DNA of 64,000 nucleotides from Rhipidocladum racemiflorum (Eukaryota; Streptophyta; Magnoliopsida; Poales; Poaceae): positions 1 to 64,000 of the forward strand of contig JAYEVF010000051.1 in NCBI GenBank assembly GCA_036346355.1, read 5' to 3'. Both the position numbers and the translations under genes were made by a program. How positions within the stretch are numbered: position 1 is the first letter of the stretch; each line of letters starts with the position of its first letter. Positions 11,701 to 22,956 of this stretch are shown here, one piece after another. The notes under the pieces were generated by a model. The model saw only the letters and a list, made by a program, of their open reading frames with translations, ran no database searches and was not told the origin of the DNA.

Positions 11701-12491
11701 TAGGGATGTGATCGGATCGGAATCGGTCGAATATCGTCCTATTCATATCCGTATCCGTATTTTTTATCGAATACAGAATCAAATACGAATAATGTCGAAT
11801 ACAGAATCGAATACGAATAATACATGATAATATCGGTTACGAATACATATCGAATACGGATCGGAATCAACATGGATACGAATAATATTAGTCGGATATT
11901 TTAAAATTCAATTTCAGTTTTTTCCAAAATCGGTCCAAATTTAAATTCAAAATTCCAAAAGAAATATATTTGTATGTCTTTTTTTTTGCCTTTTATCCCT
12001 AGCTTGTCATACATGTGACTGTGAGGTAACAATGTATCCCATTGCAATAATTGAACCAAATAATTTGGCACCGCATATGTCGAATCCTAAGTAACCTCTC
12101 CTCAAACGCCACTTGCCAATTTCTGCACTCACATTTACCCAAATATCTCCAAATTAGCATCTAGCACACATGAACACATTATATCTTGTCATCCAATGCA
12201 CAGTCTCTTCAAACAATGAAACATGTTAACTTGTTAATGTGTTATTCAAACGTATATTCGGATAATATCCAGATGTCATATTCGGATATTATCCGAATAA
12301 AACTCGGATATTCCGTATCCATCGAATAATCGTTGTTCCATATCCGTATCCGTATCCATATAAATTATCCGCATCCATATCCTTATCCGGTAAATCAACC
12401 TGGATATCTCGCGTAAAACTATCCAAATCATCATCCAAATCAATTCGGTCGGTCGGTCGGTCGGAATATATCCGCATCAGTTCCATCCCTA
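11701..12491. mobile_element. Non-autonomous hAT element, 791 bp
   Basis: The element begins TAGGGATG and ends CATCCCTA, a perfect 8-bp terminal inverted repeat. It is flanked by a perfect 8-bp target duplication, gtgctggg (11693-11700 and 12492-12499), the length typical of the hAT superfamily. Both subterminal regions are packed with short motifs related to cgaatacgaata and ccgtatccgtat, probable transposase-binding sites. There is no transposase gene, so it must be moved in trans. The clean target duplication suggests a fairly recent insertion. Confidence 0.93.
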
Positions 12492-12499
12492 GTGCTGGG

Positions 12500-12800
12500 G
12501 TGCCATGGCACGGCAACTCACATGCTGCCATGGTAGTGCTCAGCAGTCTCGCGGCCCTGCCACGGCAGTGCGCGGCGGCTCGCAGCGTTGCCATGGCACC
12601 AGGACTGCAACAGGCAGCAACTCTCGGCAGGCGACGGCCAGGTGCCAGTGGCGGCCTAGCTCTGTGCATGTCCTGACCATGGCACAGCCCGGCATGGCAG
12701 CAGTCTGGCTGAGGTGCAGCTCGAGGTACGTTACGTAACCGGGTGCTAGAAGGCAGCGCGTCCATTGCTAATGGCAAGGTGGCCCGTGGTGACACGTGAA
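12500..12800. other. GC-rich DNA, no gene recognised
   Basis: This short GC-rich patch has repeated gccatggcac / cacggca motifs. Open frames on both strands are composition-driven. I assign no function. Confidence 0.35.
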
Positions 12801-12993
12801 TGTTAGATTTAATTTTTGGACGGAGTTCAATCCGAATTAAACAATTTCCTATTTGATTTGTTGAATCGTATTCTACTTCTTAGGGCTTTAGTTTGGATAT
12901 AAATTTAGATATAGTTTTGAGTTTTGTAGCAAGAAAGCAAGAAGTAATACAAAAGAAAATTATCCTAAAGTTTTTTGATATTTTATTTTAACA
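12801..12993 (+). repeat. Left LTR of the old element
   Basis: About 193 bp, similar to 18143-18348 throughout (shared: ccgaattaaacaa, tagtttggatata, gagttttgtag). The right copy has a roughly 12-bp insertion (ggaaagtatcat) relative to this one. Confidence 0.75.
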
Positions 12994-12999
12994 ATTAGT

Positions 13000-14230
13000 A
13001 TTAGATGCGAGATTCTAATCTAAATGGTGCTTTGGCCTCGCGAGAGAGAGGCCACCACTGTTTGCCTCGAGATAGGCTATCGTCAATCAGTGGCTGCAGA
13101 GAAGCGAGTGACGTCACGTGCGGCGCAAGGAAATCGACGTTCTGCTGTTCCGTGAAAGCAACGCAAGAAAAAATCATTGGATCGGTTGTTGCAATTCACC
13201 AAGTCGGCGAATCAAATCCGGGAAGATTTGAAGTCCCTGTTCAACGCGGCGCCAAAATTTGAGTCGAATTAAAAGGAGCAGCGGGTGTAGTAGTACTGCG
13301 AGGCTACAGGCTACAGCTAAGGAAAACATCTACGTCCTAGTGGTAGTGCAGCGCATGAAAAACAGCAAAGGCTGAAGCAGCTAGCCTCGCCAGGATAGCA
13401 AAATCGAGAAGATCGAAGCAGCAAACCAAAAAGGCACAAAAGCTTGGTTGCTGTATGGTTACTGTGCAAGCATCTACGATACCCGCTATTTGTGAGTGTG
13501 AAATTATGTGCTGAAAAAGTTGTTTAGGGATGATTTTGGTCTTCCACGGTGGTTGTGCTCATGGCATGTGTGGTGCATGTGCATGGTGTTTTGTATAATT
13601 ATTTGATATGCTTATGATAGTATGGTAATTATTTTGCTTGATGCAATGCGCTTGTGTGAGTGGTTGTATGGACTAATCTTGAGTCAAGTCGTGACTTGTG
13701 CTCAGAATATTGTTTCGTGGTTTGTTCATGTGCAGTGTTGCTTGAGGTCGAACGTATTTGCGGTGACGGGACCGAAACTAGGTTCATGGAGAACTGAGGT
13801 TCAGGACTAGGTTCAGGGAGGAACCGAGGTCCTAGTGGTCGAGGATGTCATGCCGGATGTTCGAATTAGAGAACGGTGCACGTGAAGACGAGTGAGTCAC
13901 ACGGTAGAGGCAGGTGGGCCGTACATGTGCATGCGTGAATTTTGGGATGTGTGGATATATTGGACCAGATGGATATGCATGCATGTATCTGTATACAAAC
14001 TCTTTAGGTTTGCTCATTTTAAATATGAGGATGTGTATTCTGTTTATGGTGAGCTAGGCATTAGGGTTTGTACTCTTTTGTTTTGAAGTATTGTAACCAG
14101 ACTAGATAAAAAGAAATAAAAATTAATTTCTTTGAAGCCGCAAAAAACGAGAAACAAGGGAGCAAGCCTCATGGCGCCGTAAGGCGTGGCGCCTGTTTTT
14201 CGCTCTGCCTAACGCTGGGCCACCGGTTAG
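13000..14230. other. Interior of the old LTR element, no gene
   Basis: Noncoding on inspection. The first 270 bp after the primer-binding-like site have a weak coding look but no recognisable domain. Confidence 0.4.
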
Positions 14231-14300
14231 CCGGCTTTGCTTGCACAAATGACATCATGCGCTCAAGGCAGGAGGAAGTGCACGAACAAATGATCGACCA

Positions 14301-14440
14301 AATTTTTAATAATTCATTTTTAATCAAAATTGCACAAATAAACGCCGGCTAGCAAAAATTACAGAATATACGCTCATCGCCTATTCAAAAGGCGATATAA
14401 GCCTATCGCCTCGATAGTCGAGCGACATGAGACCGTTCAT
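14301..14440 (+). mobile_element. Hairpin-cassette element fragment
   Basis: It starts aatttttaataattc, continues ttttaatcaaaattgcacaa, then a short hairpin tcgcctattcaaaaggcga. The same head order appears at 22957 and 30856. No right end is visible, so the extent is approximate. Confidence 0.5.
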
Positions 14441-14587
14441 ACTGCCGCCGCTAAACGGGCGATCGATTAAAAATCCCGATCAATCAACGGGCGACAGAAG
14501 TGCGGGTTTGCTGCGCCCGATCAACGGGCGACAGAAGGCTAATATAAAAGCACTCACAAGGCCGCCTGGCCGCCTCGAGCCAGCCTG

Positions 14588-14716
14588 TAAGAACCGAAAA
14601 ATAGAGGAAAAAAGAGAAAAGAAGAGAAGAAGAGGAGAGAAAAAAAGAGAAGAAGAGGGGAGAAAAAGAGAAGAAGAGGGGAGAAAGAAAGAGAGGGAGG
14701 GGAGAAAAGGAGAGCG
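14588..14716 (+). repeat. Purine-only (GA-rich) tract
   Basis: About 125 bp of almost pure A and G, built of gaagag/gagaaaa units, with strong strand asymmetry. It generates mirror low-complexity open frames on both strands that are not genes. Confidence 0.85.
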
Positions 14717-14959
14717 GCATCTCGAGCCAGTGCGATCCATTCGCAGGTATTTTCTCGTTTTTTATTTTTTGTACCTATAGATCTAGCAAATCTAGTTAGA
14801 TGTAGATAGATGTAGCAAACCTAGGTAGATATAGCAAATCTAGTTAGATGTAGCAAATCCAGTCGGCGGGCCGACTTTGCTTGCACAGTGACATCATGCG
14901 CTCAAAGGTAGGAGGAAGTGCACAGAATAGCGATCGACCAGCTTTGTGTTGCTGCTAGC

Positions 14960-16021
14960 CAGGGTTCACAAAGCCGTTTCGAACCCTAATTTCGCTAGCC
15001 CGGCGGTACCGGTTTTCGCGAAACCGCGGCGAAACCGCTAAAAACCGAATGTTTTGCAATTTAAAATTATTTTGAATTTAGGTCAAACTCACGCTATTTT
15101 TTTGCGATAAACCCGCGGTTTTTGACTAAAAACCGCTAGTTTTTTGCTAAAAACCGCTCTATTTTTGAGGTAAACCGAGAAAACAGAAACCACTCGGTTT
15201 GAGCGAAAAACCGATCGATTTAGGTAAAAACCGCAAAAAAATGAGGGGAAAACCGCTATAATTTAGACATTTAGAAATTGTAAATTAGAAATTTCAAAAT
15301 AATATATCAATAAATAATCTTTCATTGCAATATTGCAATCACACAGGTGCAAAGATACATATTTACATAACCACGTAGCAATTTCATTACCATTCAATTG
15401 TCAATACCATTTACGTTATAATACTTTTTAATTGAAGTTGTGAAGTAGGCATAGGCCATGTTGGACCTGTATGGATGCTATATTAGTATAATATAAAGTT
15501 ACAATGAAGTGAAATATGTAAATGAAACATTACCTGCGGGGCTACGGATAGTATGTGTGCTATATATACTAGTATAATATTGTTGCATGATCTTTTTCTT
15601 TTCTATTTGATTTTTATTTTCATTATTTGTAATACCTCTAAAACATCTCCAAGCAGTCCACATGCCACCTTTTTCTTTTCTTTTGATTTTTCTATTTTCA
15701 TTATTTGTAATACCTCTAAAACATCTCCAAGCAGCCCACATGCCACCTTTTTCTTTTTCTTTTTGATTTTTCTATTTTCATTATTTGTAATACCTCTAAA
15801 ACATCTCCAAACATCATTTTTTTGAAAAGTATTTTCACCATTGGTAATATACAAATTAATACTAATTTTAGGAATTTTTTCAACAAATTTTCTCAAAATT
15901 TTTGAAATTTTTAAATTTGATTTGAATTTGAAGTGTAAACCGCTTCGGTTTCAATTACCGAAGTTGCCAAGACGCTCGGTTTTCGCGAAAACCGAGCGGT
16001 TTACTACAAATTGTGAACCTC
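14960..16021. mobile_element. hAT-like element with AACCG repeats
   Basis: The left end cagggttcacaa and right end ttgtgaacctc are imperfect terminal inverted repeats. The flanks ctgctagc (14952-14959) and ccgctagc (16022-16029) form an 8-bp target duplication with one mismatch. CAGGG-type ends and 8-bp duplications fit hAT. The left 300 bp and right 80 bp are dense in aaaccg/cggttt motifs, including palindromes such as ggttttcgcgaaa. The centre holds a 78-bp tandem repeat. There is no transposase. Confidence 0.72.
15592..15825 (+). repeat. Three tandem copies of a 78-bp unit
   Basis: Three consecutive units, each a T-rich run followed by cattatttgtaatacctc and taaaacatctccaa. The first two end in ccacatgccacc. 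The third diverges after ctccaaaca. They give matching repetitive open frames on both strands that are not genes. Confidence 0.9.
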
Positions 16022-16029
16022 CCGCTAGC

Positions 16030-16663
16030 AACTACGCGACGGGCGGCCCGAGGGAAGCAGAAGCAATTCGAAAGCGCTTACAAAGAATCGCGAAAGAATG
16101 CTTCTCTCGCGTGAACGAATCAAGTGCTACGTGATCAATAGAGGTGCCGCAAGAATCTATAGGAACACTACAAAGATCTCGTGATTTACTGTAGCACGAG
16201 GCGGTATTGTAGCAACAAAACCTCCTCGCAAAAAACGCAGGTGATTTACATGCATGCTTTGTTTTTTACATTGATTTATTTTTTACTGTAATAATTTTGA
16301 TTTGATCTAATCAAAACCTTCCTATGGCATCAAGTGATTGATCTGAAAAATTTGATTGGTTAATTTCTTGTAGATTTTGTTTAATCACGAAATTAGGGTT
16401 TAATCAATTTTCGTCATTATTGATACAGTCAATTTGTGAAGATTATAACTTTTGATCCATAGATCCGATTGAGTTGATTCTTATTAGGTTAGTTTCTAAA
16501 TTGAATCTAGTTTCTACAGTTTAAATTTCAAGTGAAGCCGATAGTTGGATCTTCATGAATTAATGTTTTAGTGAACATATGTCAATCTATTTTTCCTGAG
16601 ACCAAAACAATTTTTCATAATTTGTTTAGAGGTGTTTTGAGAATCATTAAAAATTGGGCCAAT
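16030..16663. other. Interior of the old LTR element, no gene
   Basis: AT-rich sequence with no recognised feature. It lies between the hAT-like element and the foldback element, inside the 12.8-18.3 kb LTR element. Confidence 0.4.
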
Positions 16664-16778
16664 TGGATATTTGCCACTCTAGAAATTGAAAATTGGATGG
16701 CATGTTGAAAATCATTCCATTGAGTAGCATTTTTTTCAACATGGCATCCAATTTTCAAATTGAGTGGCATATATCGAA
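16664..16778. mobile_element. Foldback MITE-like hairpin, ~115 bp
   Basis: The left arm (tggatatttgccactct ... gaaaattggatggcatgt) is the reverse complement, with few mismatches, of the right arm (aacatggcatccaatttt ... gagtggcatatatcg). The loop is about 20 nt. A transcript would fold into a long hairpin. No target duplication is clear. Confidence 0.7.
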
Positions 16779-16820
16779 TAATTCCTTAAAATTTTGTTTT
16801 AGCTTCCGTGCATTGGCTAT

Positions 16821-17716
16821 TGTCGGTGTTTCGTGCACCGGCAATACGAATTTATGGTCGGATGGGGTCGCGCGCTCCCTCTCCCCGAATGGTCGACTCA
16901 AGGAGTCAAACGATATATACTGGTTCGGGCTGAATGTCCCTACTCCAGTTTGCTCGATGTGGGTGTATTGATCTCTAGGTGATGAACAAGAGGAATACAA
17001 GCAAGGCAGGGGGTCGGCTGACCGGTCCCCTGAGGTTTTCGCTAGGGAGTCGTGGCTACCTAGAAGACTGTCTTTTTTTCTCTCGTTTTCGTTCGGTTCG
17101 TCCGTCGTCCCCTCTCGAGCCCTGCCTCTCCTTATATAGGCGAGGAGGCCGTTACATGGGAGTTCGGGAAAGCCATGAGAAAAGGGGGCCGGCATGTCTC
17201 GAGTCTGCTTTCCGTCTTGTCAGCCGACTCACCTGCCGTCCCGAGGCAGGGTTGGTAGCTCTGCGGCTTGAATCGCCTTGTACATCTGCCTGGATGGCGA
17301 CGCGTGGTGTTCTGTCGGCCTCGGTGGCTTTAATGACGCTTGACTTTTGCCTCGGCCTCGGGAGTGGGCGTACTCCCCTGCGGTGCGCCAGGCGATGTGA
17401 CGGGGGCTTGACTTCTTCGGTGGCTCCTCTGACAGTCTTGGGAAGGTGCCGCCTACCCTGGTACGGATGCCAGGGGACGCCGTGTTTCGAACCGTCTCGA
17501 CACCGCCGTGAGCCTCATCGCCGGGTATTAGGCGGTCGGAGCCCGCCGACCGCTCGGGATCGGTGTCTGCCGACCGTCTAGGGTCGGTCCTGCATAGGTC
17601 GGGGTTCGCTCTCCGTGGCCCAAGTGCTGTTCGGCAGTGCTGGGCCTTCGCCATGGTAGGTCAGCCCGTTCGTGCTTCCGGGCTGATGGGGGTACCCATG
17701 GTATGGGTACTCGTCA
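16821..17716 (-). mobile_element. Solo LTR, probably Gypsy, 896 bp
   Basis: It begins TGTCGGTGTTTCGTGCACC and ends GGTACTCGTCA, with a perfect 5-bp target duplication GCTAT (16816-16820 and 17717-17721). Read on the minus strand, it starts TGACGAGTACCC and ends with ...CACCGACA, like the LTRs of grass Gypsy elements. The second LTR and the internal region are absent, so this is a solo LTR left by recombination. The minus orientation is inferred from that similarity. The GC-rich open frames of 140-200 codons inside it are not genes. Confidence 0.88.
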
Positions 17717-17721
17717 GCTAT

Positions 17722-18142
17722 ATTAGTCTATATCGATCCTACAGTGAGTGTCGTCGATAATTGGCGTGATAAGATGGCATTGGCGGCCATCTACGTGTTT
17801 TGTTGAGAAGATGGCCAAAGCAAGAGGAGGCTAGAACGTTGAGAAGTTATCGACGCTGCTCTAGCTATGTCTGTGCATGAGAGTTATTATAGATGCATCC
17901 ATGTTCTCTCGTGGGTAAGGTCTAATACGAGTTTATGTTGCCGTCAAGTTGTGTTATCGGTGAAAAGACAATTATAGCCAATGAAAAAGGTCATAATCGT
18001 TGGCGAGGGTATGGCTAGCAAGAAGAAGGCGGAACTCCTTTGAGTTGCGCTCACTGGTCTGTGTTAAGTATGAGTTGGGCAAATCGTAGTTGCGACCGAT
18101 TACCCCAACGAGTAAGAGTTCGTGTTACAAAATTGAGGTAAA
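17722..18142. other. Interior of the old LTR element, no gene
   Basis: No recognisable gene. It continues the element interior interrupted by the solo LTR. Confidence 0.4.
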
Positions 18143-18348
18143 TGTAGATTTAATTTTGGAAGGAGTCCAATCCGAATTAAACAAGGAAAGTATCATTTTC
18201 CTATTTGGATTGTTGAATCTTATTCTGCTTTCTTAGAGCTATAGTTTGGATATAGATTTAGAGATAATCTTGAGTTTTGTAGGCAAGAAAGTAAAAAGTA
18301 ATATAATAGAAAATTGTCAGTAAAGTATTTTGGTGTTATGTTCCAACA
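18143..18348 (+). repeat. Right LTR of the old element
   Basis: About 206 bp, from TGTAGATTTAATTTT to ttccaaca, pairing with 12801-12993. Confidence 0.75.
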
Positions 18349-18423
18349 AATGATGCGGTGTAGCTCGTACGGTGAGACACGCAGAAAGCGGTGGTGCAGC
18401 CCGTCAAAGGGGGCCCGGTGTGG

Positions 18424-21400
18424 TGTGGGCCCCTGATCGGCTATCCGAATCCCTCGTATTTCTATACTAGTCCCGAGATCATTAGCTAGTACACACAGTC
18501 AAAAGTGATAAATCAACAACCATATCACGAATACACATAACTAAATAAGAATAATACCAAATAAAAGCAAAGACCTTATGGTCAAGGTTTACCATTACGG
18601 CTGAGCAGCCGAACGACTTGAACACTGCAATGAAGATGAAAACGCCAATGCGACCCATCCAAATGCCCACAGCAATCGAGTGGAGAACGCACCTAGTCGT
18701 TGGAAATCTTGAACAGCTTCTTTCACTTCTGAGAGAGGATTAGAATGTAGCACGTGAGTACATAAAGTACTCAGCAAGTCTGGGAAATTATGCATAATGT
18801 AGGCTATCCAAGGATGGCTTGATATGGTTCTTTTGCATAAAGCCAAGTTTCATCAAATCATACTTGTTAATAAATTTCACAACTCCTCTTTGAGCAATTC
18901 TTTTAATAATTGAATTACGTGAATATTGTAGTGAAGGTTCTAACCACCACTCACTAATATACAGGCTCTATCCGCCACATCTCAACAAAAATCGTGGTTC
19001 AATCCAATCACATGGCTATGTCCGCCATGGTTCACAAAATCAGGTTCTTTCCACCTACCTGGCTTTGACCGCCAGAAGCACACCCGAGAGTTCTAACCGC
19101 TCCCGGATCCCAAAACAAAACATTGTTTAGTTTGAAATCAAAACCCAAAGTCTACCAGTATGAAAGCATTCAGCAAGCTTCGCCTTTGACCGTAGGTACG
19201 GCTATTCGAATAGTTTTAACTCTGCAGAGGTGTACAACTTTACCCACAAGACATGATATTCTCTTGATGCCACGCGATTAACACACTTCCTTAGGTGTGC
19301 TGGCAGAGATATCATGACAAGGCCTTTACAATGTATACGCCTAACCTGACCCACCCGCTGAGGTTTCACCGCTGTTAGGGTTATTTCCACCCAGTACAGA
19401 AGCCCCCTCTTGCGCCGTGTGAGAAAAACAACAACAACAACAACAATGCCTCTTTCCGGCTCTCACACAACCACCGAGTGGTGAGTCTAAATTAGGTTTC
19501 TACAAATTATTCAGCCAGGTCGTACCATTATAGACATGTGGTTGTACGGTTATGCTTAGAATGGAGACAGTCATAAGCGTCGGTCCTTAATTGACTTGGG
19601 GTGGTACTTGCACAAAAGGATCAAGGCTTGATCCGCTTCCACCCGACATTCCATGCCGCCCAAGTCGAACTCATTTTTCATTTTATTTTTATTTTGTAAA
19701 CCATTGGCAATACTCCTTGCCTATAACTTCCAATACAAATTTTCAAGAGATAATTGAAAGTTCCACCCATAGGTGAATATTGACCGACAGCGAGACTAAG
19801 CATTTCTACCGTACTATTCTATTCCACCAATAGTCTAATTTTATAAAATACAAAGGTCAGGGTTTGATCACAATCCCCATAATCAATTTTGTAATCTCTC
19901 AATAATCATTAAATTGCCCCAATGTGACAATCATATGAATAATCCAATTCAATATATATTATCCACCAAGTAATAAGTATATCATGGTACTATTTTTACT
20001 CCAAAGTCATATTAAACCACAATCGTGTTTGTATCTTTCCCTTGAACTATAACTTGTATTAATGATTTATCCATCATTCTTACGGCGATCAGCCTTATCA
20101 TCCACTAAGAATATTTCACAAAATCATCTTAAATCATCTTGCATCCAATCCACCGATAATACTGCATAATATTCTATATTTAATCATTCACATTATCACC
20201 TCTAACTCATCTACTTAATCCATCAAGAATATGTAATACTACCATTTATTAAACCACCGAGGATGATTCGCAATATTATCCATTTAATCCACCGAGTAGG
20301 GTTGATAATATCCTTTACCAATCCCCACGTGTCATTTCCAATGTCATCTAACTAACCCTTCACATGATCATCTCTAAACCACGTAATATACTTGTTAGAA
20401 TCTCCCGAATATGACTCTCTACTCACTCTGTTTGACCCCCAAGTATGGTCCTCAATGTCATTTATGTAATTCCTCCACTATTATTCTTGATATCAAACTT
20501 CTTACAATAATCCTCCAATCCATACAAGTTATATTGCGAATTGCTATCACAACCCAACTCCTCAATATTTCAACTATCACCATTCATATATCAATTTCAT
20601 ATTAACAACCCCCACCTTATCACTACTATTCACCCATCTCCAAATTACATTTCACCCGATTTGTTCTATTCAAACTATCTTCCAAATAGGGATTTTCCTA
20701 ATCAGAAAGTAGTTTATCAAAAGATATTTATTATGGTGGATCACTGTCCTAGGGCGACAAAGGATTATGGACAAAAACATCAAGGTGGTATAGGCAACAG
20801 GTATAACTAGCAGCCTAACGTTTAACATCATCATTTTATGTAAATAGCAATGCAATTGTTAAAACATTATAAAACAGTCATAAAACATGGGTTCAACATG
20901 CGTCAAGGAGACTTGCCTTCTGTCCCGGGTAGGTCTTCGTACGCGGGAGGGTCGGCGGCGGAATCAGCGGTCGCGGCGGGATCGTCGACTACACGCAAAA
21001 CGAGGCAATAAATAAATAACAGAAAATAAATAAAATCCAAAAATTATAAAATTAGTACTGGCAGGTAGATCTTGATTTTAGATGAATTTAGAAATTTGAA
21101 AGGGGTCAAACGGAGTTCGGATGAGAAAGTTATGAGCTTCCGAAGTCTGAATTTCAAATAAATCGAAAACCCGAGAATATTCTCGGAATATTCCTCTCTC
21201 AGTGATCGAGTCAAAGTTTGACCGCGGACTTTGACTTTGACTGGCTGGGACTCTAGGGCCGGTGGGACCACCATGTCATAGGGAGGCGGAAGCTTCCTCT
21301 TGCAGCTTGGCCTTTAGCCATGGTTAGGGCCACCATGGATGAAGAAAAGAGCTTGGGGAGGAAGGTGGAGGAAGGGGGGGTGGCCGGCGGTGGTCGCCGG

Positions 21401-22802
21401 GTGGCGGCGCTGCCGTGCGCGCTGGCAACAGGCGCACGCTGGTGCTCGGCGCGGCGCGGCGGCGCGTGAGCGGCGGCAAGGCAAGGCGACGCGAAGCGGT
21501 AGCGGCCGGCCGGCCATGGGCAAGGCCCCAAGCTTCAATGCTCCATCCCAACCAAAGAACAGAGAAGGCAAAACTAGAAAAAGAACACACTACTTCCTAA
21601 AAACTTGATTTCTTTCTCATTTTCGCATGGATTTGATCCAAACAAAAGGCTAGAACCTCTAGAGGACCTCCTTAGCTACATCTAGGAGGAAGGAATTGAA
21701 CCTAAACTCCCCGGAATTGGAGAAATCGACGACGAACGGCGGTTCGGCCGAAAGCACCAAAACTCCGAATTCGTCGCCCACGAATGAGAAATCCTACAAT
21801 CAACGATTGGGTTAGAAGCTAGACTCATCCACGGTCCCAAAGAACCTAGTGGCAAGAAGAATAGCTCACCGGAGAGAGAGAAACAACGATGAACTCGAAG
21901 AACACCAACAATGGCGCCCCGGCGGCGGTTTTCTCGATCTCACGGGCAAAAGGATGGAGTAGAGGGAAAAAGGGATACACCACCGGAACCAGGACTCTTA
22001 TAGGGAGAGAATGGAAGCGGCGGTGCGACGTTTGGACGAGAAACGGCCGAGTTATGGCTATTTGAACTGTTTTTGGTTTTTCTTGATTGCGGCCGTTTCC
22101 GGCGAGATGGATTGCGCACCGAGGTGGGGAATTGGAAGAGCTCGTCGGCGCGGATCCAATGCAACCGTCCGTTCGCGTTTTGGAGTTGAAACGACGGAGT
22201 TACGAGGGTTGGAGTGGAACCCTAGCCATTGATGCCTCACATGGAGCTCTCTGTAACTTCCCTTGGCTGGAGGTTGAAGAAGCTCCACTATTCACTTGCC
22301 ACGTGGCGACGCCTCATTGGTTCTCCTTTACGCAAACAATTCGCCCTAGAGAACAATAAGGAAAAATGGCCTAAAAATTCCGGAAAAATTCCTAGAGCCA
22401 TATTAGAATATTTGGGACTCAATGGAATTGGTTTGGTTGAATTTGGATGATTTTTATGGAATTAAATAATCGGGCGCGGATCGCAGGCATTAAACAAAAG
22501 CCGCGTGAGATAAAATAGGAACGGATGTCCAAAAATCCGGGGAATGATTCCTAAAATCATTTCGGAATATTTGGAACGTTTTAGAAGTGGTTTGGAGATT
22601 TTTGGAGCATTTTTGGACTCGGGTGAATTTTCGGGTACCGGCGGGAACTGGAAAATCGATTTTGCAACCGGAGGGGAAATAATTCCTGATTTTGGAGGGA
22701 AAAGGATGCCAGGTTAATATAAACACCAATGAAACTCCAAATTTTGAATTTACTTTATTTAAATTAGGTTTTTCTCCAAAAAGCCAAAATGAGAATGTTA
22801 CA
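18424..22802 (-). mobile_element. Long solo-LTR-like element, 4.4 kb
   Basis: It starts TGTGGGCCCC, ends AGAATGTTACA, and is flanked by target duplication TGTGG (18419-18423 and 22803-22807). No gag, pol or second LTR is present. Read on the minus strand it begins TGTAACATTCTC and aligns with the element at 41531 (shared: aaataaagtaaattcaaa, ggtgtttatattaacc, cctgccagtactaatttt). Towards its other end it shares the ctctgcagag / acccacaag block with 43405-46893 and 58365-63975. The TGTAACA start and multi-kb length resemble LTRs of the Del/Tekay Gypsy lineage. That assignment is inference. Confidence 0.85.
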
Positions 22803-22807
22803 TGTGG

Positions 22808-22956
22808 CAGCTAATTAACGGCCATGACTGGTGAAGAAACTCATGGTGACGGCCGCGACTCACAAACAATAGTAGCAAGTGCTATGCAAGACGCATGGTG
22901 GCCAGTGTGAGGCATGAGTGCTCGTCGTGGGAGCTGGCTCCAAGGGACAAAATACG
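22808..22956. other. Short unassigned host DNA
   Basis: It lies between the long LTR and the hairpin element. No gene is seen. Confidence 0.4.

Larger units (their letters stand above)
14231..14940 (+). repeat. 70-bp direct repeats exactly 640 bp apart
   Basis: The blocks 14231-14300 and 14871-14940 share ctttgcttgcaca, acatcatgcgctcaa, aggaggaagtgca and gatcgacca. The first is followed directly by the AT-rich head of a hairpin-cassette element (14301). The second is followed by unrelated sequence. The arrangement suggests that 14301-14870 was inserted with, or beside, a duplication of its target region. Confidence 0.75.
12801..18348 (+). mobile_element. Old LTR retrotransposon, no coding domains
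   Basis: Two similar direct repeats of about 200 bp (12801-12993 and 18143-18348) lie 5.1 kb apart. Each runs from TGT(T)AGATTTAATTTT to AACA. The left one is followed by attagtattagatgc, a degraded match to the Copia primer-binding site. The right one is preceded by a short purine-biased tract. The interior has no recognisable gag or pol and contains several later insertions. The 5-bp flanks (gtgaa and aatga) do not match, so the borders may be altered, or the LTRs may come from two insertions. I infer an old non-autonomous, probably Copia-related element. Confidence 0.6.

Noticed and set aside
14427..14780. 117-codon frame and its mirror frames
   Set aside because: Caused by a pure purine tract (Lys/Glu/Arg on one strand, Ser/Phe/Leu on the other).
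14231..14940. The 70-bp direct repeats as LTRs of a tiny retroelement
   Set aside because: They do not start TG and end CA, lack a primer-binding site and polypurine tract, and have no matching flanking duplication.
16979..17654. 200- and 141-codon frames
   Set aside because: Both lie within the solo Gypsy LTR bounded by the GCTAT duplication, on opposite strands, with no domain.
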